This document shows positions 37,417-47,797 of a DNA stretch of 64,000 nt, one piece after another. This stretch comes from Labilibaculum filiforme (GTDB lineage: Bacteria; Bacteroidota; Bacteroidia; Bacteroidales; Marinifilaceae): positions 1 to 64,000 of the forward strand of contig NZ_MVDD01000022.1 of assembly GCF_002843315.1 (NCBI RefSeq), given 5' to 3'. Both the position numbers and the translations under genes were made by a program. Position 1 is the stretch's first letter, and every line of letters starts with the position of its first letter. The notes under the pieces were generated by a model, which was not told the origin of the DNA, ran no database searches, and saw only the letters and a program-made list of their open reading frames with translations.

Positions 37417-40368
37417 CTATTGTTTGCACGAAATCAATGCTTTAATTTTTTCTAGTAATAGTTCCTTTTTTATTGGTTTTGAAATATAATCGTTACACCC
37501 CTCTTCAATTGCTTTATTTTCATCCCCATCCATGGCATAAGCAGTTTGTGCAATAATTGGCAAATCAGGCTTAAAGCTCTTAATTTGTTTTGTAGCAATT
37601 AAACCATCCATTACTGGCATTCGTATGTCCATTAAAACCAAATAAATATTCTGATTTTTCCTACACATCTCAACCGCCTCTTCGCCATTTTCAGCCCTAA
37701 CAACCTCATAGCCACTTCTTTTCAATATTGCTTCGATTAATTTAAAATTTGAAATTTCATCTTCGGCAACCAATATTAATGGTGTATTTTCTGTTTTCAT
37801 ACCATTTGTTGTATCTAATTCTTTCTTACTATTTACTGTGGAGAGGATACAATCTAGTTTTAAAGTGAAAATTGAACCAACATTAAGCTCCGATTCTACT
37901 TCAATGGAACCGCCCAACATATCCATTATTTTTTTTGAAATAGCTAGGCCTAATCCAGTACCTCCAAAAGTTCTGGTTATGGATTCATCTGCTTGACGAA
38001 ACCGATCAAAAATCACATTTTTCTTATCCTCATTAATCCCAACTCCACTATCCTTAACATACAAAGTCAAAATTTCACCATCCACTTTATATCCAAATTC
38101 AACAAAACCTTCATTAGTAAATTTCAAGGCATTTTTCATTAAATTAGTCACAACCTGTAACAACCGATGGAAATCGGTTTTTACCAATATATTGGAATAT
38201 CTGTTGTCGTTTTTAAACTGCAAACCTAGACGGTGCTTATTTTCCTGAATCTGTTTTTCCTTAGACATTTTCTTAATACTTTCCAGAAAATCGGCCATAA
38301 AAAACTCCTCTTCATCTACTTGAACACTTTCGCTTTCAATCAAGGTAAAACTCAAAATATCTTCAATAATTCCTAGTAGTTGATTTCCGCTCATGTTTAT
38401 TAAGCGTACAAACTCCATAATTTCGGTTATCGACAATGACTCATCGCACAAATTAGAAAATCCAATAACCGCATTAAGTGGGGTTCTTAATTCGTGCGAC
38501 ATGTTTGCCAAAAAAGCCGATTTCAATCGATCCGATTCCTCTGCTCTTCTTTTAGACAAAAGCAATTCTCTTTGAAATTTCTTAGTTTCTGTGATATCTT
38601 CTTTTACTGCAACGATATGGGTAATTTTCCCTTCCCCATCTTTTATCGGTGAAAATATAGATCGCTCCCAAAAAAGCTCCTTGTTTTTCTTCTTATTCAG
38701 AATTTCTCCACCCCATTCTTTCCCTGCAAGCACGCTATCCCACATATCCTTATAAGTTTCCAAAGGAGTTGAATCTGATTTCAGAAATCGAGGATTTAAC
38801 CCCCGAACCTCATTAAAACTATAGCCAGTTACTTGGCAAAATTTTGGATTTACGTATTCAATATTTCCTTGCGTATCTGTAATGATAATTGATGCTGGAC
38901 TTTGCTCTGTAGAACGTTGCAGAATTCTTAATTTAATATCATTTGCTTTTTTAACTGTTCCGGCTGCCAATTGAATAGAAAGTTCTTCCAGCAACCTAAT
39001 ACTTTCAGCATTCATTTCTGTAGCTTCTGAAAAACTAGTAACACCAAAAACACCAACTATTTTCTCTTCTGCAATTAGAGGAATTCCCAACCAGCTTTTG
39101 GGAATTCTTTCTAAAGAAAGTTTATTGGAACGAACAAAATCGTTTACCTGTTCCTCATTCAAGTAAAGCGTTCTTTTTTCTCTAATTACAACACTGCTTA
39201 ACGATTCGGAATAGTCAATCGCCTTAAAATCTTTATCTTTTTCGATAAATGCACGTAAATAACGCTTATCGGGTGCAATTAATTCTAAAAACAACTGTCC
39301 TACACCAATAACCTGTTCTAATTCCTCTCCTATTTTATTAATCAACTCAACCGAATTCATCGACGAATTCAAAAGATCCGAAATGTGACGTATAATTAAT
39401 TCCCTTTTTTGATTCCAGACCAGCTGTGTCAAATTTCTATAAATTGCATAAACAGCAAGTTGATTATTATCTAGTACAATTGACTTTCCTAGCAACTGGA
39501 CATGAATTTGCTTCCCAAATTTAGTATGACGTATGGTGGTAAGGTCCGTTTGGTTACCAATGGAAACATTTTTTGTTGCTTGTAAACCTTCCTCCTTAAA
39601 TCTTTCTGGAACTATTAAATCATTTATTTTTTTTGATATAATTTCTTCTTCCGAATATTCAAACAACCTAAGAAATTCTTTATTTGCTTGAATTACAATA
39701 TCATCATTATCTAATATCACAATTGCATCAAAAGAGTGATCGAACAAATTCTCAAAGAAAGTTTTTTGAATTCGAAGTTCATTTGCTGCCTCTTGATTCT
39801 TTCTTATCTCACTATTTAAATCATAGTTCATTTCGAATTGAGATGCAATTACTCTTACAAAACGAATCGATCTGTTAATATTCTCTTCGATTTCTTCTCT
39901 TGAAAGTACTTTTACAAGTTTAGAGGCTTCTTTTTCTTCCTCAATCAGTAAATTTCCTTGTGCAATTTCCCAAGCTTGTAAATCCGAATTTTGAATAAAT
40001 TGTCCGTAAACAAAATATCCAAAAACAGCACCTTTCACCTTTACAGGTATAAATACAGCTCTAGTATAATTCGCATAAACAAGTTCAACACATTCATCCT
40101 CTCTTTCGGTTTTAACTTTCGAAACCTCCGCAAAAAGATCATTAGTCCCTCCAGTAAATTCACTATCCAACAATGTCATTGCTTTAGAATCGTTACTATA
40201 AACGTATCGATTTTTATAATCTACGAACAAACACGAACATTTACTTAAAAATGAAAAATCATTTAAAAGAGTATTTAAATTTTTGGGAATAGGAAGCGTA
40301 TCAAAACATTCTAACGTATTTTTTGATACTGACTTTTTAGGGGAATAAAGAGAATTAACCTTAACCAT
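37417..40368 (-). CDS. Hybrid sensor histidine kinase/response regulator (PocR-like, PAS, GAF, PAS, HisKA, HATPase, REC)
   Basis: A 983-residue cytoplasmic hybrid kinase without membrane helices. Reading order: an N-terminal PocR-like ligand domain (about 30-180, with RAVFIPVKVKGAVFGYFVYG), PAS (about 205-320, FDHSFDAIVILDNDDIVIQA), GAF (about 325-470), PAS/PAC (about 480-600, SPASIIITDTQGNIEYVNPK), HisKA with the phosphorylated His in SHELRTPLN near residue 626, HATPase (NLMKNALKF near 746, DSGVGI, GGTGLGLAISKKI near 802) and a receiver domain (LVAEDEISNF, MDIRMPVMDG near 914). All catalytic motifs are intact. The signal is unknown; the output must go through a partner elsewhere because no HPt or DNA-binding domain is present. 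Confidence 0.9.
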   Translation of the reverse strand: MVKVNSLYSPKKSVSKNTLECFDTLPIPKNLNTLLNDFSFLSKCSCLFVDYKNRYVYSNDSKAMTLLDSEFTGGTNDLFAEVSKVKTEREDECVELVYANYTRAVFIPVKVKGAVFGYFVYGQFIQNSDLQAWEIAQGNLLIEEEKEASKLVKVLSREEIEENINRSIRFVRVIASQFEMNYDLNSEIRKNQEAANELRIQKTFFENLFDHSFDAIVILDNDDIVIQANKEFLRLFEYSEEEIISKKINDLIVPERFKEEGLQATKNVSIGNQTDLTTIRHTKFGKQIHVQLLGKSIVLDNNQLAVYAIYRNLTQLVWNQKRELIIRHISDLLNSSMNSVELINKIGEELEQVIGVGQLFLELIAPDKRYLRAFIEKDKDFKAIDYSESLSSVVIREKRTLYLNEEQVNDFVRSNKLSLERIPKSWLGIPLIAEEKIVGVFGVTSFSEATEMNAESIRLLEELSIQLAAGTVKKANDIKLRILQRSTEQSPASIIITDTQGNIEYVNPKFCQVTGYSFNEVRGLNPRFLKSDSTPLETYKDMWDSVLAGKEWGGEILNKKKNKELFWERSIFSPIKDGEGKITHIVAVKEDITETKKFQRELLLSKRRAEESDRLKSAFLANMSHELRTPLNAVIGFSNLCDESLSITEIMEFVRLINMSGNQLLGIIEDILSFTLIESESVQVDEEEFFMADFLESIKKMSKEKQIQENKHRLGLQFKNDNRYSNILVKTDFHRLLQVVTNLMKNALKFTNEGFVEFGYKVDGEILTLYVKDSGVGINEDKKNVIFDRFRQADESITRTFGGTGLGLAISKKIMDMLGGSIEVESELNVGSIFTLKLDCILSTVNSKKELDTTNGMKTENTPLILVAEDEISNFKLIEAILKRSGYEVVRAENGEEAVEMCRKNQNIYLVLMDIRMPVMDGLIATKQIKSFKPDLPIIAQTAYAMDGDENKAIEEGCNDYISKPIKKELLLEKIKALISCKQ

Positions 40369-40610
40369 AGAGGGAATTTACATTAGTAAAAATAGGAGAA
40401 TACAATGCTTATACTCTTTTTTTGAGCTTTGAGTTGTAAAAAAGCAGCCTTTTTTTCATATTTTATCTAAGCTTCAACACATTCCTATTCAATACTATAA
40501 ACAATAACTCATGCTTACATTAATTCTTTAACAAGCACATCCCTTACAACAAAAAACACTATTCTACTCAAATACAATAGGTTGTTGAAAGCCCTGTTTA
40601 ACTTGGAAAA

Positions 40611-40642
40611 ATTGCAGTATCTCGTTTTTTTTAATACATTTG
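40611..40642 (+). promoter_or_regulatory. Promoter of the 40662 membrane-protein gene
   Basis: ATTG (40611-40614), 20 bp, TACATTTG (40635-40642), which is three of four -33 positions and the full TAnnTTTG element. It leaves a very short leader before the ATG at 40662. The remainder of the 293-bp divergent gap (40369-40661) shows only A+T-rich sequence. Confidence 0.55.
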
Positions 40643-40661
40643 AAATACATAATTTCATTTC

Positions 40662-41222
40662 ATGAAAAAGCTAATTGGATTCAATATAAAAAGAAATAAA
40701 AAGCTATTAGTTTCCGATATCATAAAATTCTATGAAGTAAGAGGCTATACTCTAATGGAGGCTAATGCACAAGGCATGACTTTTCATCGAGGAAGTAATA
40801 CTGGTTATCTGCTATCTTTAAATCCAATAAAATGGAAAACAAGAGTTGAAATTGAGATTATTAAAAAGGAAAGATTGGATTATAATGTATATGCCTGTTA
40901 CCACTTTAGCTCATTTTTATTTTTCATATCCCAAGAAGAAAATGATTTTTTCAACGAAGAAATAGCTGCTTTTTCAAAAGCAATTGAACAATTTGAAGTA
41001 GATGTGGAACAACTGGAAAATCTTGCAAAAGAAACCTCAAAGTCGAACTTTAATTACATCCTTAAATCATTCCCTATTGGAATAATTCTAGCTCTTCTTA
41101 TTATTTTTACCGCAAACCTTTTGATGGAAGGACAACTACCAAATATCATAGCATCTTGTATTACAGGATTTTCCATTTTAATTTGTTACTATTTATTGGT
41201 TAAAACAAACAGTAAAACATAA
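40662..41222 (+). CDS. Hypothetical membrane protein with two C-terminal helices
   Basis: A 186-residue protein I do not recognise. The N-terminal ~125 residues are soluble and basic at the start (MKKLIGFNIKRNKKLLVSDI) with a mixed alpha/beta look (WKTRVEIEIIKKERLDYNVY). Two hydrophobic helices follow near residues 132-150 (FPIGIILALLIIFTANLLME) and 155-180 (NIIASCITGFSILICYYLLV). A promoter match lies directly upstream and the gene ends 11 bp from the convergent barrel gene. No function is proposed. Confidence 0.7.
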   Translation: MKKLIGFNIKRNKKLLVSDIIKFYEVRGYTLMEANAQGMTFHRGSNTGYLLSLNPIKWKTRVEIEIIKKERLDYNVYACYHFSSFLFFISQEENDFFNEEIAAFSKAIEQFEVDVEQLENLAKETSKSNFNYILKSFPIGIILALLIIFTANLLMEGQLPNIIASCITGFSILICYYLLVKTNSKT

Positions 41223-41233
41223 ACCTATCTGCA

Positions 41234-42976
41234 TTAAAATCGGCTAACAAATCCAAAGTGAATTTTAGCTTCCTGAATATCGAATTTAGTACCCTGTTGT
41301 TTTCCTACTGCATAATTTAAAGTAAAAATTCCCGATTTTGTGGCAAAATTCAATCCAAAACCAATACCTAAAGGATAATCTTCATTTTTTTTCTGCAGGT
41401 AATTATTAAGGTAATATCCTCCATCGGCAAATAAATAAAAACTGGTATTTGCTTGAGGAATAAATCGTAATTCGGTAGTTATCTGCGAATATCTCGAAGC
41501 TCGAAAAGAATCCTCATTAAATCCCCGAAAAGAATTCAAACCGCCTAACTTAAACAGATCGTTTTGAAACAAATTCTTTGAATCTTTTACTCCCCCGCTA
41601 TTTCTTAATCGGAAACTTACTTTCTCTTGAATTGGAATGTTGTATTCTGCAACCCATTCTGCATCTATTAAATTATTAGACAAATCCATTCCCTCATACA
41701 ATTCACTCGGAATACTTGAATTCTTTTTCGTTTTATGTGTTCCTGCTGCGATAGAAAAATGAAGCTTCCATCCTTTTTTAGGATTAAAGGAATAGTCTAA
41801 ATTTTCGAAATGATAAGCAAATCCATATAAATAGGATTCTACATCGGCATAATCGGGAAGTACCGAAGCGCTTACCAAATGAGTAGTTGTTAATAATGAT
41901 GATGAATTTCGTTTAAAAAACAGCTTGCTATAATTTCCTCCGGATTGAGTAAACCGAATACCTAAATCTATTGCCGTACTTAAATATGCAGAATCTTTCT
42001 TTTCAATATCAAAAGCAAAATCAACACCCACACTCGAAGAAAACAAATAAGGGTAAACAAATTCTAAGGATAAATTCTGACTGCTTTCAGCAAATTTCTG
42101 CCAATTAAAGTGAATACTTTCGCCAACCGAAAATATATTTTCCAAAGTCAACTTTACCTCTCCCGTTAACTCTAGTTTGTTATTGTCCTTGTTTGTCTGA
42201 AAACCAATAATGCCATCAAACTGATTGGCAGCTACCTTTTCCAAATAAGTATACAATCGTGCCCTTTCATTATCGAATTCGATTTCTGAAGCCTTAATTT
42301 CTTTTACAAAACCAAGATTACCGATTTTTTTTGAAACAGACCGACTAATATTTTCCTGATACATTTTATTTGGAAAAATGCCCAGATAGCGTTGCAAAAA
42401 CTTAATTTGCAATTTAGAAGTTCCTTTTAGCACAATGCTGTCCCATCGTATTAAATTATGAGGAATAATCTCCCATTCCCCATTTATCTTTTTGTCTGTA
42501 ATACTAATTTCTGAAATTTTTAATTGAGCAAATGGATATCCATTATTTCCCAATTCATTTAAAATTTTAGTCTGTAAAATATCCAGATTCGAAAAACGAA
42601 GCATTTTTCTTTTTATATTCACCGATCGTAAGCCTAATGTGGTAAGGTTTAAATTACTATCTATCCGAAAATTAATTTTTTCCCATTCGTATTTTTCTCC
42701 TCGATGAATTATTGCAAAAATAGTATCCTTAGTAAAGGAAATTGAATCGGCACTGGCCTCCAAATACCCTTTTTGTTTTAAGTTTGAAATTTTATTCTCC
42801 AGTCGTTTCAAAACCATTTCCTCTGCAAAAAACTTCTCTGTTCCTTCCTGCATTACCTCTCGAAACGCCCCATTATTGGCACATTCAACAATTTTAAGAA
42901 CAAAATATTTCTCTTGAGAAAACCCAAAAGAAAATAAATAGAAGCTGATAAATAAGCTTAGAAATAGTTTTTTCAT
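41234..42976 (-). CDS. BamA/TamA-type outer-membrane protein with POTRA region
   Basis: A 580-residue outer-membrane protein with a cleavable signal peptide (MKKLFLSLFISFYLFSFGFS). POTRA-like segments follow (LENKISNLKQKGYLEASADS, then WDSIVLKGTSKLQIKFLQRY with NISRSVSKKIGNLGFVKEIK), and a C-terminal barrel with FKLGGLNSFRGFNEDSFRAS and YLFADGGYYLNNYL, the conserved Omp85-family elements. It is smaller than BamA (about 800 or more) and not lipidated. It probably inserts or secretes proteins at the outer membrane; the partner is unknown. It is distinct from the TamL-like protein at 26.2-28.6 kb. Confidence 0.8.
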   Translation of the reverse strand: MKKLFLSLFISFYLFSFGFSQEKYFVLKIVECANNGAFREVMQEGTEKFFAEEMVLKRLENKISNLKQKGYLEASADSISFTKDTIFAIIHRGEKYEWEKINFRIDSNLNLTTLGLRSVNIKRKMLRFSNLDILQTKILNELGNNGYPFAQLKISEISITDKKINGEWEIIPHNLIRWDSIVLKGTSKLQIKFLQRYLGIFPNKMYQENISRSVSKKIGNLGFVKEIKASEIEFDNERARLYTYLEKVAANQFDGIIGFQTNKDNNKLELTGEVKLTLENIFSVGESIHFNWQKFAESSQNLSLEFVYPYLFSSSVGVDFAFDIEKKDSAYLSTAIDLGIRFTQSGGNYSKLFFKRNSSSLLTTTHLVSASVLPDYADVESYLYGFAYHFENLDYSFNPKKGWKLHFSIAAGTHKTKKNSSIPSELYEGMDLSNNLIDAEWVAEYNIPIQEKVSFRLRNSGGVKDSKNLFQNDLFKLGGLNSFRGFNEDSFRASRYSQITTELRFIPQANTSFYLFADGGYYLNNYLQKKNEDYPLGIGFGLNFATKSGIFTLNYAVGKQQGTKFDIQEAKIHFGFVSRF

Positions 42977-43141
42977 TAATTAATTTCGATATTTCCCAAA
43001 CAAAAACAATGCAGAGCAGGTATAAAAGACAGTATAAATTTAACAAAACGCAAATAATTGTATTTTGTAGATTTACAACATTTTTTTATATCTTTTCCGA
43101 AATTTAGAACCAAATATACTTGACTTTTAATTTTAGCACCT

Positions 43142-43270
43142 ATGAAGAAAACACTTTACGCATTAGCAATATTATTCCTACTTGGAATAATTTCAACATC
43201 ATGCGCAGTTGATAAAAGATGTCCTGCTTATACAAAAGCAAATACGAGTTGTACAAGCAAAACCGTTTAA
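43142..43270 (+). CDS. Small lipoprotein, 42 aa
   Basis: A 42-codon gene: MKKTLYALAILFLLGIISTS then CAVDKRCPAYTKANTSCTSK and TV. The signal peptide ends in a convincing lipobox (ISTSC), so the mature product would be only about 22 residues with three cysteines, one of them lipidated. It is followed at once by an intrinsic terminator, which supports a real transcription unit. It lies upstream of gap on the same strand. Function unknown. Confidence 0.7.
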   Translation: MKKTLYALAILFLLGIISTSCAVDKRCPAYTKANTSCTSKTV

Positions 43271-43277
43271 ATCAATT

Positions 43278-43308
43278 AAAAAATCTCATTCCTTGAGATT
43301 TTTTTTTG
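43278..43308 (+). terminator. Terminator after the small lipoprotein
   Basis: AAATCTCA (43281-43288) pairs with TGAGATTT (43294-43301) and continues into a run of T (to 43307). It separates the lipoprotein gene from gap. Confidence 0.85.
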
Positions 43309-43441
43309 CTTTACAATTAAAGAATGCAATCGTTTTAAGATACATTAAACTACTGATTCCCCAATCATTACCCCCAGAATCAACAAAAAATAAATAATTT
43401 ATTTTTTTCACTTTTTCTACATAAAATATTTTTAAAATACA

Positions 43442-43449
43442 TACTTTTG
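43442..43449 (+). promoter_or_regulatory. -7 promoter element of gap
   Basis: TACTTTTG matches TAnnTTTG, 43 bp before the gap ATG. The -33 partner is poor (only a T-rich stretch near 43412-43417). Confidence 0.5.
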
Positions 43450-43479
43450 CCCTTGAGAAACAAAGGGTTTATAAATTAA

Positions 43480-44499
<1,020 letters not shown>

Positions 44500-44520
44500 T
44501 CCTTCTATAGATATAGAATT

Positions 44521-44550
44521 TAAAGCTCTCCTTTTTGGGGAGCTTTTTTT
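44521..44550 (+). terminator. Terminator of gap
   Basis: AAAGCTCTCC (44522-44531) pairs with GGGGAGCTTT (44537-44546) with one wobble pair, followed by TTTT. Two more inverted repeats follow: AAACATATG (44570-44578) with CATATGTTT, and AATAGAGAATTAATTCTCTA followed by a T run near 44645. Confidence 0.8.
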
Positions 44551-44623
44551 ATGCCATAATATGATATAAAACATATGATTTTTCTTAATCGTGTAATCAG
44601 AAAAACCATATGTTTGCCCTGTC

Positions 44624-44652
44624 AATAGAGAATTAATTCTCTATTTTTTTTA
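44624..44652 (+). terminator. Second terminator-like palindrome between gap and acnB
   Basis: ATAGAGAATTAATTCTCTAT is a perfect palindrome ending at about 44644 and followed by a T tract. Such a short loop-free palindrome is a weaker terminator; it may back up the gap terminator. A longer hairpin (AAACATATG / CATATGTTT) lies just upstream. Confidence 0.5.
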
Positions 44653-44691
44653 TCACTATCACACTTACACAACAACACCAACTAAAAAAAG

Positions 44692-47244
44692 ATGTTAGAA
44701 CAATATCTAAAACACGAACAAGCAAGGAATGAAAAAGGAATTCCTGCTTTGCCTTTAAATTCGGAACAAACTGCTGAATTGTGCAAATTACTAGAAAATC
44801 CTACTGCTGGAAATGAAGCTCTTTTATTGCATCTTTTCACCCAGCGAATTGCTCCTGGAGTTGATGATTCAACAAAAGTAAAAGCAGAATTTCTCGGACA
44901 ACTTTTAAAAGGCGAATTGAGTTCCCCAATCATCACAAAATCGGAAGCAATTCAAATTTTGGGAAGTATGATGGGAGGATACAATGTAACCGTATTGGTG
45001 GAAGCATTAAAAGATGAAACCTTAGCCGAAGCCGCTGCAGAAGCACTAAAAGGTATCATTTTAGTATACGATTCTTTCCAAACAATTGCCGACCTAGCGA
45101 AAAATAATACAGCAGCCAAAAGTGTACTCGAATCTTGGGCTAATGCAGAATGGTTCACCAAACGTGCCAAATTGCCCGAAGAAATTAAATTGAAAGTTTA
45201 TAAAGTAGAAGGAGAAATCAACACCGATGATTTCTCTCCTGCTTCCCAAGCGTTTACACGCCCCGATATTCCATTGCACGCTTTAGCGATGGGAGCAGGA
45301 CGTTTCGAAGACGGAATTGAAACCATTGCCGGCTGGAGAAAAGAAGGTCACAAAGTTGCTTTTGTTGGAGATGTGGTGGGAACAGGTTCCTCTCGTAAAT
45401 CAGCGGCAAACTCATTACTTTGGCATATTGGGGAAGATATTCCTGCTGTACCAAACAAACGTACAGCTGGTGTCGTAATTGGTGGTGCTATTGCTCCTAT
45501 TTTTTATAATACCACTCAAGATTCCGGCGGACTACCTATTATTACCGATGTTTCGGCTCTTACAACTGGTGACGAAATCATCATCAATAACAAAAAAGGG
45601 GAAATTACTCGCAATGGAGAAGTTGTTTGTACCTACTCTTTAGCTCCAGATACCTTGTCGGACGAATACCGTGCCGGCGGACGTATTCCTTTAATTATTG
45701 GAAAAGCATTAACTGAGAAATCGCGCACCTTGTTAGGAATGCCTGCCACTGATATTTTCGCTGTTGCAAATAACCCAAAACCAAAAGCAAATCAGGGATA
45801 TACAATGGCTCAAAAAATAGTAGGAAAAGCATGTGGTGTTAAAGGCATATTGCCGGGTGCTTCTTGCGCCCCAAAAATGACTACCGTTGGTTCTCAGGAT
45901 ACAACTGGTCCTATGACCAGAGATGAAATAAAAGAATTAGCATGTTTGAGTTTTGAAGCGCCAATGTTTATGCAATCTTTCTGCCATACAGCAGCTTATC
46001 CTAAAGCAACTGATGTAATCATGCACAAAAGCTTACCTAAGTTCATCTCGGAACGCAAAGGAGTGCCTTTGAAGCAAGGTGATGGTGTTATTCACTCGTG
46101 GCTGAACCGTTTACTAATTCCTGATACTGTTGGAACAGGTGGCGACTCACACACACGTTTTCCATTGGGTATTTCTTTCCCAGCAGGTTCTGGTTTAGTT
46201 GCATTTGCAGGAGCATTAGGATTCATGCCATTAGATATGCCCGAATCTGTTTTAATCAAATTTAAAGGGAAATTAAACCCAGGTATCACTTTACGAGATG
46301 TGGTAAATGCAATTCCTTACTTTGCAATTCAAAATGGACAATTAACAGTTCCTAAGAAAAATAAAATCAATATTTTCAATGGTAAGATTATCGAGATGGA
46401 AGGTCTTGAAGACATTACGGTTGAACAAGCTTTCGAATTAACTGATGCTACAGCAGAACGTTCTGCAGCTGCCGGTTGTATTAAGTTATCGGAAGAACGT
46501 GTTATCGAGTATGTGAAATCGAACGTTGCCTTGATGAAATCGATGATTAAAATGGGTTACGATGACGCTCAAACTATTCAGAACCGTATTGATGCTTGTA
46601 ATGAGTGGTTAGCAAATCCGATATTGATCTCGAGAGATGAGAATGCTGAATATGCAGCAACTATCGAAATTGATCTTTCAGAAATTCACGAACCTATTCT
46701 TTGCTGTCCAAACGATCCAGACGATGTAAAATTACTTTCTGATGTTCAGAATACTAAAATTCAGGATGTATTTATTGGTTCTTGCATGACAAATATTGGT
46801 CATTTTCGTGCTTGTGAAAAAGTTTGGAAAGGACATAGCCCCAGCGATAAGGTGAGAACATACATTGCCCCTCCAACCCGTATGGATCAGGCAGTATTAA
46901 AAGAAGAAGCAACTTTTGCCACTTTTTCGCAATTAGGTGTTCGCATTGAAACTCCTGGATGCTCATTGTGTATGGGAAACCAACTTCGTGTACCAGATAA
47001 CGCTAATGTTTATTCGACATCAACCCGTAATTTCAACAATCGTATGGGAACAGGTGCACAAGTTTATTTAGGTTCCGCCGAACTTGGGGCTGTTGTTTCG
47101 GTTTTAGGTAAGTTACCTACTCCTGCTGAGTACCTGGAAATTTACAAGGAAAAAATAGAAGCAAATCAAAAAGAAGTTTACAAATACATGCAATTCGACG
47201 AAATGGATATGGAGGATGCTCTATACCAAAGACGAGATTTGTAA
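44692..47244 (+). CDS. acnB: Aconitate hydratase B (bifunctional 2-methylisocitrate dehydratase)
   Basis: An 850-residue AcnB-type aconitase of the TCA cycle (citrate to isocitrate). The N-terminal HEAT-like domain (LEQYLKHEQARNEKGIPALP onward, about 1-155) and the mobile domain near 170-350 distinguish it from AcnA. The catalytic core has GVKGILPGASCAPKMTTVGS, DSHTRFPLGISFPAGSG, and the [4Fe-4S] cysteines in IGSCMTNIGHFRA (near 697) and PGCSLCMGNQ (near 756 and 759). All three cluster cysteines are present. It stands between the gap hairpins and its own terminator. Confidence 0.97.
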   Translation: MLEQYLKHEQARNEKGIPALPLNSEQTAELCKLLENPTAGNEALLLHLFTQRIAPGVDDSTKVKAEFLGQLLKGELSSPIITKSEAIQILGSMMGGYNVTVLVEALKDETLAEAAAEALKGIILVYDSFQTIADLAKNNTAAKSVLESWANAEWFTKRAKLPEEIKLKVYKVEGEINTDDFSPASQAFTRPDIPLHALAMGAGRFEDGIETIAGWRKEGHKVAFVGDVVGTGSSRKSAANSLLWHIGEDIPAVPNKRTAGVVIGGAIAPIFYNTTQDSGGLPIITDVSALTTGDEIIINNKKGEITRNGEVVCTYSLAPDTLSDEYRAGGRIPLIIGKALTEKSRTLLGMPATDIFAVANNPKPKANQGYTMAQKIVGKACGVKGILPGASCAPKMTTVGSQDTTGPMTRDEIKELACLSFEAPMFMQSFCHTAAYPKATDVIMHKSLPKFISERKGVPLKQGDGVIHSWLNRLLIPDTVGTGGDSHTRFPLGISFPAGSGLVAFAGALGFMPLDMPESVLIKFKGKLNPGITLRDVVNAIPYFAIQNGQLTVPKKNKINIFNGKIIEMEGLEDITVEQAFELTDATAERSAAAGCIKLSEERVIEYVKSNVALMKSMIKMGYDDAQTIQNRIDACNEWLANPILISRDENAEYAATIEIDLSEIHEPILCCPNDPDDVKLLSDVQNTKIQDVFIGSCMTNIGHFRACEKVWKGHSPSDKVRTYIAPPTRMDQAVLKEEATFATFSQLGVRIETPGCSLCMGNQLRVPDNANVYSTSTRNFNNRMGTGAQVYLGSAELGAVVSVLGKLPTPAEYLEIYKEKIEANQKEVYKYMQFDEMDMEDALYQRRDL

Positions 47245-47263
47245 TTGTATCCCATTAATTATT

Positions 47264-47294
47264 AAGCCGGTGTTATATACATCGGCTTTTTTTG
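47264..47294 (+). terminator. Terminator of acnB
   Basis: AGCCGGTGT (47265-47273) pairs with ACATCGGCT (47279-47287), allowing one G-T pair, followed by a run of T. It starts 20 bp after the acnB stop codon. Confidence 0.85.
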
Positions 47295-47350
47295 TCATTT
47301 TTTTTTATAAATTACATCAACTTGAAAAAAAATAAACGGTATTCCATAAA

Positions 47351-47656
47351 ATGTGGCAGAAGCTCCTCGACTGGCTCGAAAATCATTTAACAACTTGTAC
47401 TTTCCAAAAACATTTTGGAATTGCTTGTCCGGGCTGTGGTTTTCAATCCTCTCTGCTTGCTCTTCTCAAGGGGCACATTTGGGAATCCATACTCTTATAC
47501 CCTGCGCTTCTTCCAATACTAAGCATGCTTTTACTTTTTACGCTTCATTTAAAGTTTAAATTTTCGTGGGGAGCAACGACTTTAAAATATCTCTTTTTTT
47601 TAAGCGCGCTTTTAATAGTCGTTTCTTACGCGATCAAAATAAGTTTTCAACATTAA
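47351..47656 (+). CDS. DUF2752 membrane protein
   Basis: A 101-residue membrane protein with the DUF2752 hallmark CPGCGFQSSLLALLKGHIWE (residues about 26-45). Hydrophobic helices run from about 48 to 67 (SILLYPALLPILSMLLLFTL) and from about 80 to 98 (LKYLFFLSALLIVVSYAI). The family has no established function; the CPGCG motif suggests metal or redox chemistry but that is inference. It is flanked by acnB and the acyl-CoA reductase gene. Confidence 0.85.
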   Translation: MWQKLLDWLENHLTTCTFQKHFGIACPGCGFQSSLLALLKGHIWESILLYPALLPILSMLLLFTLHLKFKFSWGATTLKYLFFLSALLIVVSYAIKISFQH

Positions 47657-47713
47657 AAAACGAACTAAAAAATTTAAATCAAACAACAAACAGTATACTT
47701 TGCTAACAATTTT

Positions 47714-47721
47714 TATCTTTG
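47714..47721 (+). promoter_or_regulatory. -7 promoter element of the acyl-CoA reductase gene
   Basis: TATCTTTG fits TAnnTTTG 77 bp before the ATG at 47798. A TTTG at 47699-47702 is too close (11 bp) to be its -33 partner, so the assignment is tentative. Confidence 0.45.
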
Positions 47722-47797
47722 CGAAATAGTTAAGAAATTAAATTCTCCAAATTCAACTTTTCACTAAAGTTAATTGGAGATTTTTTTGAATTATACC

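Noticed and set aside
47699-47721. Full promoter TTTG + TATCTTTG for the acyl-CoA reductase gene
   Set aside because: The TTTG is only 11 bp from the -7 element, against the expected 19-20 bp; only the -7 element is kept, tentatively.
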